The notes beneath the pieces were generated by a model. That model saw only the letters and a list, made by a program, of their open reading frames with translations. It searched no databases and was not told the origin of the DNA. A stretch of DNA of 64,000 bases from assembly GCF_022063185.1 (NCBI RefSeq), contig NZ_CP091913.1:822501-886500 (forward strand). Reading direction: 5' to 3'. The position numbers were made by a program, and so were the translations under genes. Positions 1-9,018 of this stretch are shown in pieces. The first letter of the stretch is position 1. Each line of letters begins with the position of its first letter. This DNA is from Nostoc sp. UHCC 0870 (GTDB taxonomy: Bacteria; Cyanobacteriota; Cyanobacteriia; Cyanobacteriales; Nostocaceae).

Positions 1-251
1 CCCACTGCTTCTAAAATTTGTCCTATAGAGATTTGTACTGGTTTCTTTGCTAGTTGGTAGCCGCCAATGCTACCCCGAATTGATTTCACAAGTCCCGCAC
101 GACGCATTTCTATTAGCAACTTTTCTAGGTATGGAGCTGGGATATCTTGGCGTTTGGATATCACTTTCACTGATGCAGGCCCATAATCTGGTTGTAAACT
201 CAAGTCAAGCAATGCCTTGACGCTGTAATGTCCTTTAGTAGTTAGTTTCAT
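1..251 (-). CDS. Rrf2-family transcriptional regulator (3' part outside window)
   Basis: The 83 visible residues begin MKLTTKGHYSVKALLDL and continue through an IPAPYLEKLL helix to RGSIGGYQLAK. This is the winged helix-turn-helix pattern of the Rrf2/IscR/CymR family, which are small DNA-binding regulators of iron-sulfur, cysteine or redox genes. The start is the ATG at 249-251. The C-terminal part, where IscR-type proteins carry cluster-binding cysteines, lies outside the window, so the ligand and target cannot be judged. The gene is transcribed away from the cyAbrB gene. Confidence 0.85.
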   Translation of the reverse strand, partial: MKLTTKGHYSVKALLDLSLQPDYGPASVKVISKRQDIPAPYLEKLLIEMRRAGLVKSIRGSIGGYQLAKKPVQISIGQILEAV

Positions 252-296
252 GGCTATTAGTCATTAGGGACTTCCAGATAAAAAAATATCCAAACT

Positions 297-361
297 GTAG
301 GGTGCGTCAGTATAAATAATTTCTGAGTATAGTTAGGTTCTATCGCACTGACGCACCCTAC
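297..361. repeat. Hairpin element with 15-bp terminal inverted repeats
   Basis: GTAGGGTGCGTCAGT at 297-311 is the exact reverse complement of ACTGACGCACCCTAC at 347-361, separated by 35 AT-rich bases. No T-run follows, so it is not an obvious terminator. It resembles small dispersed palindromic elements of Nostocales genomes, and two others of similar design occur at 11380 and 22368. Confidence 0.75.
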
Positions 362-893
362 CCAACCATCAATTGCGGATAATTTATTTTTTGGTGTTCC
401 CTTAGTTCATACTCATTAGTCAACAGTCCATAGCAATAATCTAACGTCAGTTGCGTGAGTTTCAGGGTAATGGCTGGTAATGAGTACGTGAATAATTTCT
501 GCCGAATTACCAATTAGCAATTAGCAAACCTAGATACCACATCATCTTCACTAGCAACTTGGGTTAACTAATGACTATTGACTAAGGATCAGTTTTGCTT
601 ATCACTTTACGCTCCAATGATCAATCTCAGTAAATAGATAAGTTTCTTTGACCCAGTTTAGAAAACTTAAATAAATATAGTTTAGCAGCGATCAACAAAC
701 TAAATATAGTTATCAGCATTCTCAAAAATAGATTGTCTTACCAATATTGGAAATTTTGCAACATTTTTACCTGTGAGTGTAATATACTTGGCTAGGCTGA
801 GATAAAAACTAAAGGATAATGTTCCTATTAGCTCAAGTCAGCTAAAATAAAATTGATTCAACTACTTCAACCATTGATTTTTGCCCTAAGTTG
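362..893. other. Intergenic region upstream of the cyAbrB gene
   Basis: About 530 AT-rich bases with short partial repeats (AATTAGCAATTAGCAA around 511). I see no open reading frame or RNA gene. It presumably holds the promoter of the cyAbrB gene, but no convincing -35/-10 pair was picked out. Confidence 0.4.
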
Positions 894-1307
894 ATGCCTA
901 AACAGAAAAAAATTGAACCACTACTCGGTGAAGAACTTCTCAAAAAAGTCAAAGAGCTAGAGAGCCTTAGCAAAGAAGATAAAGCGAAGCAGTGTGGCTA
1001 CTATACCGTTACTAAAAATGGTGTTGAGCGTGTTAATATGATGAAATTCTTGAATGCCCTAATTGATGCTGAAGGCATTCAGCTAGACAGCGCACCCAAT
1101 GCCAATGGACGCGGTGGACGCAGTGCTAGCTATAGAATTAGTGTGCAATCAAATGGTAACTTGTTAATTGGTTCAGCTTACACCAAACAGATGAACCTCA
1201 AACCAGGCGATGAGTTTCTCATTACTTTAGGGAAGAAGCACATTCGTTTGCGACAAGTAGATGAAGATGAAAAGCTAGGTGTGGAAGCTGAAGAAGCTAC
1301 CGCATAA
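894..1307 (+). CDS. cyAbrB-type transcriptional regulator
   Basis: This 137-residue protein starts MPKQKKIEPL and contains EELLKKVKEL, CGYYTVTKNG and a C-terminal swapped-hairpin AbrB-like segment ending LKPGDEF...LGKKHIRLRQ. These are the hallmarks of the cyanobacterial AbrB family (CalA/CalB in Anabaena, cyAbrB1/2 in Synechocystis), global regulators of carbon/nitrogen balance, hydrogenase and heterocyst genes. The ATG at 894 is preferred over the in-frame TTG at 891 because family members begin MPK. The acidic tail (DEDEKLGVEAEEATA) is typical. I cannot tell which paralogue this is without comparison. Confidence 0.9.
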   Translation: MPKQKKIEPLLGEELLKKVKELESLSKEDKAKQCGYYTVTKNGVERVNMMKFLNALIDAEGIQLDSAPNANGRGGRSASYRISVQSNGNLLIGSAYTKQMNLKPGDEFLITLGKKHIRLRQVDEDEKLGVEAEEATA

Positions 1308-1311
1308 TAAA

Positions 1312-1440
1312 TAATCGACAGTCAATAGTGTATAGTCAATAGTCGATAGTCGATAGTCTAAAGCCTCTATAGCAGAGTTGTAGAAGCATTTAATTTAGTC
1401 ATGACTAATAGCTATTGACCAATGACTAATGACTATTGAC
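1312..1440. repeat. Tandem short repeats (AGTCAATAGT / ATGACTA types)
   Basis: The spacer carries degenerate 7-10 base units such as AGTCAATAGT, AGTCGATAGTC and AATGACTAATGACTA. The last units reach into the 3' end of the ClC gene, whose stop codon lies at 1433-1435. Confidence 0.7.
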
Positions 1441-3310
1441 TATTTAATAACCCATAAATTGCTTTACGTGTGAATGCCAATTCACAGGTTAGTGCAATTT
1501 GCTCTCGATCTAACAAACCTAAAATCAGATCATGGTTATCTTGTGCAACCACTGGTAATTGATGCAAACCTCTGAGAGTCATTCGATCAAAAGCCTCAGA
1601 TAAAGGTTCATCATGCCAAGCGTAAAGAATTTCAGTGGTACAGATATCTATGACGGTTTGGCTGGCTAAATTACTCTGACTTTCTGTGGAGGAATTAGAG
1701 TAACTTTGCCATAGAGAAAGGGTACGATTGAGGTCTTCTAGAGAGAGGATACCAACTAATTGTTCGGCTTCATTAATTACTAAAGCACTACGTGTGCGAT
1801 CGCGGGTCATTTCTTTTGCTGCTTCTAACACCCCTAAACTAGCAGGTAGTTTCTTCGGGCAATAAAGCATAGCATCCTCTACTAAAATTTGCTGTAAAAT
1901 TTCTACCTTTTCGTCTTTCAATTCCGCAAGACCAATTTGTTGCAGGTTGGAATTAGAGTTAGCATTTGGTTTGATCCGCTCTACTAACCATACACTCAAA
2001 CTCACAGCCGCCATCAAAGGTAGAACAATTCTATAGTCGCGGGTGAGTTCAAACAGCATTAAAATTGCAGTTAGTGGCGCGCGCACACTCCCAGCTAGCA
2101 CTGCTGCCATTCCTACCATTGCATAAGCCGGGGGTGCGGCCATATATTCACCAATGCCGGGAACGATGAGGGGGAGAATTTTGGCATATGCTGAACCCAA
2201 AGAAGCACCAAGAAACATGGCTGGTGCAAACAAACCTCCCACGAAACCGCTACCTGCACTAATCGCAGTCATTAGCAATTTCACTACCAGTAAGGCTAGA
2301 AGTAAATCTGGCGAAAATTCCACATCTTGTAGCATGGCTTGGATAGTGCCATAACCAGTACCCAAGATTTGGGGAAATTGCAAAGCCACTGCACCGACAA
2401 TTACACCACCAAGAATAGGATGAATTGGTTGAGGAATTTTACCTAAAAAATTCACGCCAGGAACTGAACCAGCAAAACAAGCTTTTGCCAGACTAATTGA
2501 TTGTGTATAAACTAGGGAAACTAAACTAGCTCCCAAACCCAAGCCTAAATAAATAGGTAACTCTAAAGGACTGCGGACTTGGTACACAGGCAAAGCAAAA
2601 GCGGGTTGCGCCCCCAAACCAATTTGAGCAATTAAAGCTGCAACCACTGCGGCTAGTAAGACAATACTCACCGCAGAAGTAGCAAAAGATGTCGTCCCCA
2701 TAACTACTTCTAAAGCAAAAAATACCCCGGCGATTGGGGCATTAAAGCCAGCCGCTAATCCAGCCGCCGCACCAGCCCCCAACAATAACCGCCGCCTCTC
2801 TTGTGAGACTTGCAGGATTAAAGATAGCAACATCCCGAAATTAGCACCAATTTCCACACTCGGCCCTTCTGGCCCCAAAGAAGCACCACTGCCTAAAGAA
2901 ACCGATGCAGCTAACATTTTGGTGACTGGCCGCAGTTGTCGCTCAATCTCCGTACCATCAGAGGCTGCAATCAAAGATGATAGTCCAGGGCCAAAGTCTT
3001 GTGTGCGCCAGCGCATGAACCCTACAACTAATCCCCCCAAAGTAGGGACACAAGCTAGAGTCCAAGAACCCCAAACCCCGATCGCACCCATGAAATTTTC
3101 TAGCAATAGATCATGGATTAACTCGATCAAATAGTGAAACGTCACCACACCCATACCAGTACCACCGCCGATGAGCAGAGCTAAAAACAGCACGACGGTT
3201 TCGGGAGACAGTTGAAAACGGTTAACGAGATGTAATAAACGGCTAGAAGGTATAGGCAAGGCAAGTTGTTCCTTTGCCTTCCCCACCTCGGCAGGAGGCA
3301 ATAGAGTCAT
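1433..3310 (-). CDS. ClC-family chloride channel/transporter with CBS domains
   Basis: This 625-residue membrane protein has the three ClC selectivity motifs: GPGLSS near residue 107, GPEGP with the external gating glutamate at E148, and GGLFAP further on. The FNAPIAGVFF helix follows near residue 189. A C-terminal CBS pair (about 475-620) could bind adenine nucleotides and tune gating. Where E. coli ClC-ec1 has the internal proton glutamate E203, this protein aligns with valine 202, as in many ClC channels, so it may not be a tightly coupled Cl-/H+ exchanger. It is monocistronic between repeat-rich spacers. Confidence 0.92.
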   Translation of the reverse strand: MTLLPPAEVGKAKEQLALPIPSSRLLHLVNRFQLSPETVVLFLALLIGGGTGMGVVTFHYLIELIHDLLLENFMGAIGVWGSWTLACVPTLGGLVVGFMRWRTQDFGPGLSSLIAASDGTEIERQLRPVTKMLAASVSLGSGASLGPEGPSVEIGANFGMLLSLILQVSQERRRLLLGAGAAAGLAAGFNAPIAGVFFALEVVMGTTSFATSAVSIVLLAAVVAALIAQIGLGAQPAFALPVYQVRSPLELPIYLGLGLGASLVSLVYTQSISLAKACFAGSVPGVNFLGKIPQPIHPILGGVIVGAVALQFPQILGTGYGTIQAMLQDVEFSPDLLLALLVVKLLMTAISAGSGFVGGLFAPAMFLGASLGSAYAKILPLIVPGIGEYMAAPPAYAMVGMAAVLAGSVRAPLTAILMLFELTRDYRIVLPLMAAVSLSVWLVERIKPNANSNSNLQQIGLAELKDEKVEILQQILVEDAMLYCPKKLPASLGVLEAAKEMTRDRTRSALVINEAEQLVGILSLEDLNRTLSLWQSYSNSSTESQSNLASQTVIDICTTEILYAWHDEPLSEAFDRMTLRGLHQLPVVAQDNHDLILGLLDREQIALTCELAFTRKAIYGLLNSQ

Positions 3311-3601
3311 GGAAAAAAGAGGTAAATGTAGGAGTAAGTTTAAATTTTTATCTGTTACTTCTTATTGTCAGACATTATTTATCAACCAGACAAGTAGATT
3401 GCTTTAGTTAAAAAAATTTTTGCTACTCCAAATTTTTCTGGAGATAATGGTTAAATAGGAGAGAACTGATGGTTAATACAATATGGATAACTAAGTGTGT
3501 AATTAATGACTAAAATTATACATACTTGCCAATTTTATTCAGTATGACTTGAATATAAGCATATTAGTAGAGCGCGTAAATGGACTAAGCGGACGAGGTA
3601 G

Positions 3602-3982
3602 ATGAATACACACACCTTTGATAATCATTATTTTACTTGCCCAATTTGCCAAAGACATAGTAGGGCAAAAGTGTTTAGCACTTATATTGGTTTATTTAGT
3701 TGTCCTTATTGTCAAGAAAAATTAGTAGTTTGTCAAAGCGGACATTATGTCCGCGATCCGTTTGCGCTAAATCAAATGATGATTTGTTCAGCACTACGTC
3801 GTCAAAGCAGTCCTTTAGCCAGAATTATCCGCGATTTTGTTCTGTTTAAGCGTCCTTTAGTAGCTTTTGCGGTAAGCAGTGCCATTGTCTTCGGGATGAT
3901 TGCCATTACTCAAAAAGGCACAAGTGACGAACCACAACAGCTAATACCAGTAGAGGAGATTGAAACAACTGGGAAGAGGTAG
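3602..3982 (+). CDS. Small zinc-ribbon membrane-anchored protein
   Basis: The 126-residue product has two CxxC pairs, CPIC at about residue 13 and CPYC at about 37, that can form one zinc ribbon. A single hydrophobic segment (about 90-108, LVAFAVSSAIVFGMIAI) and a short polar tail follow. It is probably a membrane-tethered protein with a cytoplasmic metal-binding head. A purine-rich stretch (GACGAGGTAG) just before the ATG serves as ribosome binding site. I do not recognise the family, and no partner is visible. The ArnT-like gene downstream is convergent. Confidence 0.65.
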   Translation: MNTHTFDNHYFTCPICQRHSRAKVFSTYIGLFSCPYCQEKLVVCQSGHYVRDPFALNQMMICSALRRQSSPLARIIRDFVLFKRPLVAFAVSSAIVFGMIAITQKGTSDEPQQLIPVEEIETTGKR

Positions 3983-4007
3983 AGGAGCAGGGGGCAGGGG
4001 AGATTTT

Positions 4008-4047
4008 ACCCCAATCCCCAATCCCCAAATCCCCAATCCCCAATCCC
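4008..4047. repeat. Tandem CAATCCC repeat
   Basis: Five to six near-perfect copies of the 7-8 base unit CAATCCC(C) lie between the zinc-ribbon gene and the convergent glycosyltransferase gene. The same motif reappears around 35290. Confidence 0.8.
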
Positions 4048-4048
4048 T

Positions 4049-5665
4049 TTACAACCGTTTGGTGTCTTTGGTGATGAGTTTCCAGCCTTCGGCTTCATCA
4101 AGGGGTTTTATGGTATCTAAGTGGAGGCTTTTGATAGCAGCATCGTTGACAAGTAAGTAGGGTTGTCTGTCGTATTGCCAAGAATGTTGTAGTCTATCAA
4201 CAGAAGCGGGAATGATAGTGCGATCGCTATAAAAGTTTAATGATGGGCGATAGTGGGGGAAAGATGTATAAATATTGGTGACGTTGGGATTGACGCGGTT
4301 AATCATTTCGGCTACTGGTTTGACTCGATAGGCTTCCAACAATTCCCAAACCCAGTAGTTAGATTTCATTAACAGTAATAGGGAAATATAAGTTCCCCAA
4401 AATAAAATCTTGAGAAATTGACCATCACCGCGTTCTGCCAAAATCGCCGCTAATATCATCGTCAAAGCAACAGCTGCAAAAATTAGCTGTAAGTCGGTTT
4501 TGGGATGTGTTCCCCAACTAAAGTAAATGCTGCCAAAAGATGCTGCGACAGCCAAAATTGATAAACCAGCTACCCAAGTCCGGGGATAGGTGGAAAATAA
4601 AGGTAATTTTTCTATTTCTGCTAACTGAGTGCCAAAAGCTAAAGCTAAACAGGGGTAAATTGGCAAGATGTACCAAGAATATTTAGCACCCATCAGGGAA
4701 ATCAGCAGTAAATAAACGCCACACCACACTAGTATGAGTCTTGCCCAACTAAGATTGCGATTTTCCCAAACTAAATTAGCAGTCTGTGGTAAAAAAATTA
4801 ACCAAGGCCAAGTCCATTTGAGCAGTTCTGTCAGATAAAACCAAGGTGCTTGGGAATTCTCTGGGGTAAATGTGCTGCGGTTGAGGGATTGATTAAACAA
4901 GTCATTTTGGAAAAACTCGTTACCATAGCGCAGTATTTGCGCTACATACCAACCAGCTACAGGCAGCATCCCCAAGCCAATTGCTATCCAGAGATAGCGG
5001 TTATTGAGTAACCGGGGTGTATCCCAAAACAAAAAGGCGATCGCCACAGCACCTAGTAAAATACCTGTAACCCCTTGAGTTAGGCAAATTAGCCCAAAAC
5101 TTAAGCCTATACCTAAGCAGTAGCGTAAATCTCGGCGCGATCGCAATATGCACAAGATCATCACCAACAAAAAACTTACCACTACTCCATCTAACATTGC
5201 TAGCCGTCCATGACGCACCACAGGTAGCATTGTTAGATACACTAAAGCACTATAAATCGCTGCCCAACGATGGCGAAATATCTCTCGACTCAGACAATAC
5301 AGTAAAGGTACTGACAAAGCTGTAATAATTGCTCCCGGTAAGCGCGTTGTCCACTCACTCACGCCGCCTATAGAGTAAGCACCAGCAATGAGGATGTGCA
5401 GCAAAGGCGGCTTGTGATAGTAAGCGTCTCCGCCTAAAGTCGGGTATAACCAACGCATCTCATTGGCTGGGGCGCGGGAAATTTCCTTGGCAACCTGTGC
5501 CACAGTCCCTTCATCCCAATCCCTCAGAGGCAAGTCTCCCAGATTAACGCTAAACAATAGTAAGGCTGCTATCAGCAACACTACTAGCCATAACCAGTCA
5601 ATCCATTTTTCAGCCGTGCGGTGCTGTTTTTCTAGATGACCCCAAATAAAGCTTCCTTCTCGCAT
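4049..5665 (-). CDS. ArnT/PMT-family membrane glycosyltransferase
   Basis: The 538-residue polytopic protein begins with a hydrophobic helix (about 24-43) followed by NLGDLPLRDWDEGTVAQVAKE. That is the first external loop with the acidic DxxE-type motif of GT-C lipid-linked sugar transferases (PMT, ArnT). Next comes the GGDAYYHKPPLLH segment typical of the ArnT branch. About ten further hydrophobic helices and a soluble C-terminal domain follow. Such enzymes move a sugar from a polyprenyl-phosphate donor to lipid or protein outside the plasma membrane. The exact acceptor is unknown. The start is the ATG at 5663-5665. Confidence 0.85.
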   Translation of the reverse strand: MREGSFIWGHLEKQHRTAEKWIDWLWLVVLLIAALLLFSVNLGDLPLRDWDEGTVAQVAKEISRAPANEMRWLYPTLGGDAYYHKPPLLHILIAGAYSIGGVSEWTTRLPGAIITALSVPLLYCLSREIFRHRWAAIYSALVYLTMLPVVRHGRLAMLDGVVVSFLLVMILCILRSRRDLRYCLGIGLSFGLICLTQGVTGILLGAVAIAFLFWDTPRLLNNRYLWIAIGLGMLPVAGWYVAQILRYGNEFFQNDLFNQSLNRSTFTPENSQAPWFYLTELLKWTWPWLIFLPQTANLVWENRNLSWARLILVWCGVYLLLISLMGAKYSWYILPIYPCLALAFGTQLAEIEKLPLFSTYPRTWVAGLSILAVAASFGSIYFSWGTHPKTDLQLIFAAVALTMILAAILAERGDGQFLKILFWGTYISLLLLMKSNYWVWELLEAYRVKPVAEMINRVNPNVTNIYTSFPHYRPSLNFYSDRTIIPASVDRLQHSWQYDRQPYLLVNDAAIKSLHLDTIKPLDEAEGWKLITKDTKRL

Positions 5666-5891
5666 ATTCTATGATCATCATTTTACTAAACTTAGTTGTT
5701 GCCACCTAGTAACAACCTTTTTGCTGAACAAATACTAAATTCCAAGGTTAGCTCAATTTTCTCTGGACAGCGATAATTTTTTAGAAAATTGTCTGAAATT
5801 TGATTCAATTTATTTAACAATTTTTTTTTGCTAAAAATGATACAAATATTGCCAACCAGGATGTGCTATTTACCAGTTAAGGAATTTGTCA

Positions 5892-7490
5892 ATGACACTA
5901 CCATTTATACTTGATGTCACCATTGGATTAGTCTTTATTTACTTAATTTTAAGTTTATTAGCCGCAGAAATTCAGGAATTAATTACTACTGTATTACAAT
6001 GGCGGGCTGTTCATTTAAAGAAATCAATTGAGATTCTCATCGCAGGCGATGTTAGCCAGTCAGAGGAAGACAGCATCATTGAACTAGTAAACGATTTATA
6101 CAATCATCCTTTAATTAAAAGTGTTAATCAAGAAGCGAAAGGATTTCTCACTATTCTACCTCGTAAGTTAATTTGGTTTCTATCTACTCTTCCCATCAAA
6201 TTATCTCTATCTGGAAGAAAGCGGGATATCAGCATTTTTGGATATGCCAAAAATGAACAAGGAGAAACCAAAGGCAAAAAACATAGTGCGCCTTCATACA
6301 TTCCTGGTGATACCTTTGCTACTACCTTGATGGAAACTTTGGGTATTCCTAAACTGGTACAAAAGTTAACTGAATCAAGGTTAATGAATTTCTCTTACCA
6401 ACAATTGCATGATGTACAAAGTATTTTAATAAAATTAGGTGAACAGCTATATAATGCAGATAATGAAGTGCTGAAATTTTTAGACAATATTGAGCAAGAT
6501 TTTAGACAAAAATTAGAATACGAATTTAAAATAATTATTGCTGATTACCAAAAAGAAAAAACAGATTTAATCACTAGTATGAATCGCATGGCAAGGAGTT
6601 TAGATAGATTTATCGAAATATTTGCATTAGATATGCCAGATAATCAATTGATTTACAAAGCTCTCCAGCGATTGAAAGTTTTGAGAAAAGATAGTTTTGC
6701 AGATATTGAACAAACTATTTGTTTACAAGGGTTAAAACCCAATATTAATGAAGTTGTGCAATTAATTAATGTAGGTAGTGAAATACAGCAAGAGTTTATC
6801 AATGAATTTAAAGATAAAGATAGTGAAGCTTATCAAACATTTAAATCTCTTTGCCAAAAACTAGAAAATTTCAGTAAACAACTACCACCATGCGTAGTAG
6901 ACAATATGGCGACATTGGCAAAACGCGCTCAATTAAAAGCCAAAACAACAGAAGAAGGTGTTAATATACTCCGCCAAGAAATTGCAGAAACCTTTGATAA
7001 TTCAATGGAAAGAGCCTCTGGTGTTTATAGACGAAATGCCAAAGGTGTAGCATTATTAATTGGTTTTAGTATTGCGGTGATTGCCAATGCTGATACATTT
7101 CATATTGTGAGTATTTTATCTAAAGATGCAACAATTCGTACAGCAATTGTCAGTAATGCTGGACAAGTAGTGCAAACAAATAGCGTTAATTCACCTGAAG
7201 AAATAAAGCTGCTGAGAGAACAAACAAATAATCTTTTGGAAGAAATTATTTTACCAATTGGTTGGAACAAGATGAACTTAGAGCAGCAGATGGGTTTGAC
7301 ATCAGATAAGAAAAATCCTTTGTTAATTAATAGTTATTTAACGATGTTTTGTGGTTGGTTGGTCAGTGGTGTGGCAATTTCAATGGGTGCGCCTTTTTGG
7401 TTTGAGTTAATTGGTAGGGTTGTGAATGTGAGGAATTCTGGTAAGCGTCCTAAATCTTCGGTGAAGTCAGAAGTTGGGGATAATTCGTAA
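5892..7490 (+). CDS. Membrane protein of unknown function
   Basis: The 532-residue protein has an N-terminal hydrophobic helix (residues 2-22) and a long charged, mostly helical middle section (about 30-390). Two C-terminal membrane segments follow: GVALLIGFSIAVIANA near 395 and MFCGWLVSGVAISMG near 485, ending GAPFWFELIGRVVNVR. I have seen the GAPFWF(D/E)L ending in other uncharacterised bacterial membrane proteins, but know no function. ATG 5892 follows AAGGAATTTGTC and is preferred to the in-frame TTG at 5886. Its stop codon lies inside the TAATTCG heptamer array, so the last residues are repeat-encoded. AT-rich codon use differs from its neighbours. Confidence 0.75.
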   Translation: MTLPFILDVTIGLVFIYLILSLLAAEIQELITTVLQWRAVHLKKSIEILIAGDVSQSEEDSIIELVNDLYNHPLIKSVNQEAKGFLTILPRKLIWFLSTLPIKLSLSGRKRDISIFGYAKNEQGETKGKKHSAPSYIPGDTFATTLMETLGIPKLVQKLTESRLMNFSYQQLHDVQSILIKLGEQLYNADNEVLKFLDNIEQDFRQKLEYEFKIIIADYQKEKTDLITSMNRMARSLDRFIEIFALDMPDNQLIYKALQRLKVLRKDSFADIEQTICLQGLKPNINEVVQLINVGSEIQQEFINEFKDKDSEAYQTFKSLCQKLENFSKQLPPCVVDNMATLAKRAQLKAKTTEEGVNILRQEIAETFDNSMERASGVYRRNAKGVALLIGFSIAVIANADTFHIVSILSKDATIRTAIVSNAGQVVQTNSVNSPEEIKLLREQTNNLLEEIILPIGWNKMNLEQQMGLTSDKKNPLLINSYLTMFCGWLVSGVAISMGAPFWFELIGRVVNVRNSGKRPKSSVKSEVGDNS

Positions 7491-7580
7491 TTCGTAATTC
7501 GTAATTCGTAATTCGTAATGGACTAACGTCCCGCTCCGCTCTAAGCGCAGCTATGCCGTAGGCTTTACGTAATTCGTAAT
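7481..7580. repeat. TAATTCG heptamer array plus a GC-richer repeat
   Basis: Five or more tandem copies of TAATTCG run from 7481 to about 7518. A segment with CCCGCTCCGCTCTAAGCGCAGC follows, and then another TACGTAATTCGTAAT copy. The array overlaps the end of the upstream gene. Confidence 0.85.
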
Positions 7581-7639
7581 TGTTAGCCAGTAATGGACTG
7601 ACACAAATAATAACAAATATGGATAATAGCGTTGTCAGG

Positions 7640-8932
7640 TTAAAAAATAAAAATTACCTGCAAATCCCAATCTTGATTTTGCCGGACAATCTCGATTTGT
7701 GTGATGAATTCTCGAAAGTAAAATCGTCGTTCTGCTTCTGATAAATCTAGCCAAAATTGGGGAATTGACACCGCCTGCGCTACAGATAATAAATTGACTG
7801 GGGGGAGAGTGGCTAACTTGGCTTGGAGTGTAGAGATTTCTGTACGGAGTTTGTAAGCCCTTAACTTTGCTGTTTCTGTATCTAAAACACCAGTTTCTAT
7901 GAAAGTAGGTAACTGTTCGAGGATTTCTTGCTGACGAGCGATCGCATCTCCTATACTACTCTTAACTCCATCTAACTGGGGCGAATTCAACCCGGCTACG
8001 GCTGGGGCTAAATCACAGCACACCTTTTCAATGGTGCGTTCTAAAATTTCTTGGTAAGCAATAGCCCGACATTTGGGACTTTGTGGACAACTAATGGGGC
8101 GTAAATATAGATATTCCTGATCTTGATGGCGTTGAGTTACACGGGTAATTGTCGTGTGTGACTGACACTGCTGACAGACAACCAACCCCGCCAAAGAACG
8201 CGGCGCACTAGCCGCGCGAGATGGTAAACGACTATTCCGGCGGAGAATTCGGTCAACTTGGGCGGCTTCTTCTCTAGAAATGATCGCAATATGGGTATCA
8301 GAGATAATTTCCCCATTGTGATAAGCCGTATCACCCCGATAGACGTGATTAGTCAACCACCGCTTACCAGTAGTCACAGAAATTTTCTTACCATACTTTT
8401 TCCCTAAATGACGCACAGCACCCCTAAGAGAACCGTAGAGTAAAAAGTGATCGAAAAAATCCTTCACTACTGGCGATGTGCTGCGATCTATGGTGTATTT
8501 ACCCTTACCCCGGCGATAACCGTAGGGCGGTTTACCGGGAGGTGGTGCAGCCTCAAGACGATTACGGGCGTGTCCTTGACGGATGCGCCGGCTACGTTGC
8601 TGGAGTTGAATTTCATGGAGTAATTTCAGTAAATCTGCACGTAGATGAGAAGTTGCTGAGTTGTAGGCTTGTTCTGTAGCGATGACAGCCACACCCATAG
8701 CTTCGAGTTGCATTAGGCGATCGCTTACTTCCTCTACATTATCCCCCAATTCTTCCAAACGACGCACCAGCAGACAATCTACTGATTCAGTTTTGCAGTC
8801 TATTAGTAGTTGTTGCAACTGCGATCGCATACCCAAATCCGCATACACCAAATCCACCTCTCGTCCCCAATCAATTGACACGGGAGAGGTTTCTAATAAA
8901 GGATCAGTGTAAATGTAGGCAATACTTTTCAA
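7640..8932 (-). CDS. Serine recombinase homologue lacking catalytic residues
   Basis: The 430-residue protein has the layout of large serine recombinases. An N-terminal resolvase-like domain (about 1-130) leads to a recombinase domain with the PPYGYRRGKGKYTID linker (about 131-240). A zinc ribbon (CQQC...CPQSPKC, about 252-290) and a C-terminal coiled helix (about 310-375) follow. However, the active-site strand reads AYIYTDP instead of YxRVSx, and the LDRLSR segment reads RLEELGD, so the nucleophilic serine and the arginines are missing. It therefore probably binds DNA without cutting it. The start is a TTG at 8930-8932 in repeat-like DNA with no clear ribosome site, so the exact N-terminus is uncertain. 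Confidence 0.75.
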   Translation of the reverse strand: MKSIAYIYTDPLLETSPVSIDWGREVDLVYADLGMRSQLQQLLIDCKTESVDCLLVRRLEELGDNVEEVSDRLMQLEAMGVAVIATEQAYNSATSHLRADLLKLLHEIQLQQRSRRIRQGHARNRLEAAPPPGKPPYGYRRGKGKYTIDRSTSPVVKDFFDHFLLYGSLRGAVRHLGKKYGKKISVTTGKRWLTNHVYRGDTAYHNGEIISDTHIAIISREEAAQVDRILRRNSRLPSRAASAPRSLAGLVVCQQCQSHTTITRVTQRHQDQEYLYLRPISCPQSPKCRAIAYQEILERTIEKVCCDLAPAVAGLNSPQLDGVKSSIGDAIARQQEILEQLPTFIETGVLDTETAKLRAYKLRTEISTLQAKLATLPPVNLLSVAQAVSIPQFWLDLSEAERRFYFREFITQIEIVRQNQDWDLQVIFIF

Positions 8933-8949
8933 TAGTCAATAGTTATTAG

Positions 8950-9018
8950 TTCTTTCTTTACTCCCCCTATCCCCTGTCACCTGTCACCTATCCCCTGTCA
9001 CCTATCCCCTGTCACCTA
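8950..9018. repeat. Tandem CCTATCCCCTGTCAC repeat
   Basis: Four to five copies of a 14-15 base unit (CCCCTGTCACCTAT) fill the spacer. The stop codon of the next minus-strand gene (9016-9018) lies in the last unit. Confidence 0.85.
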
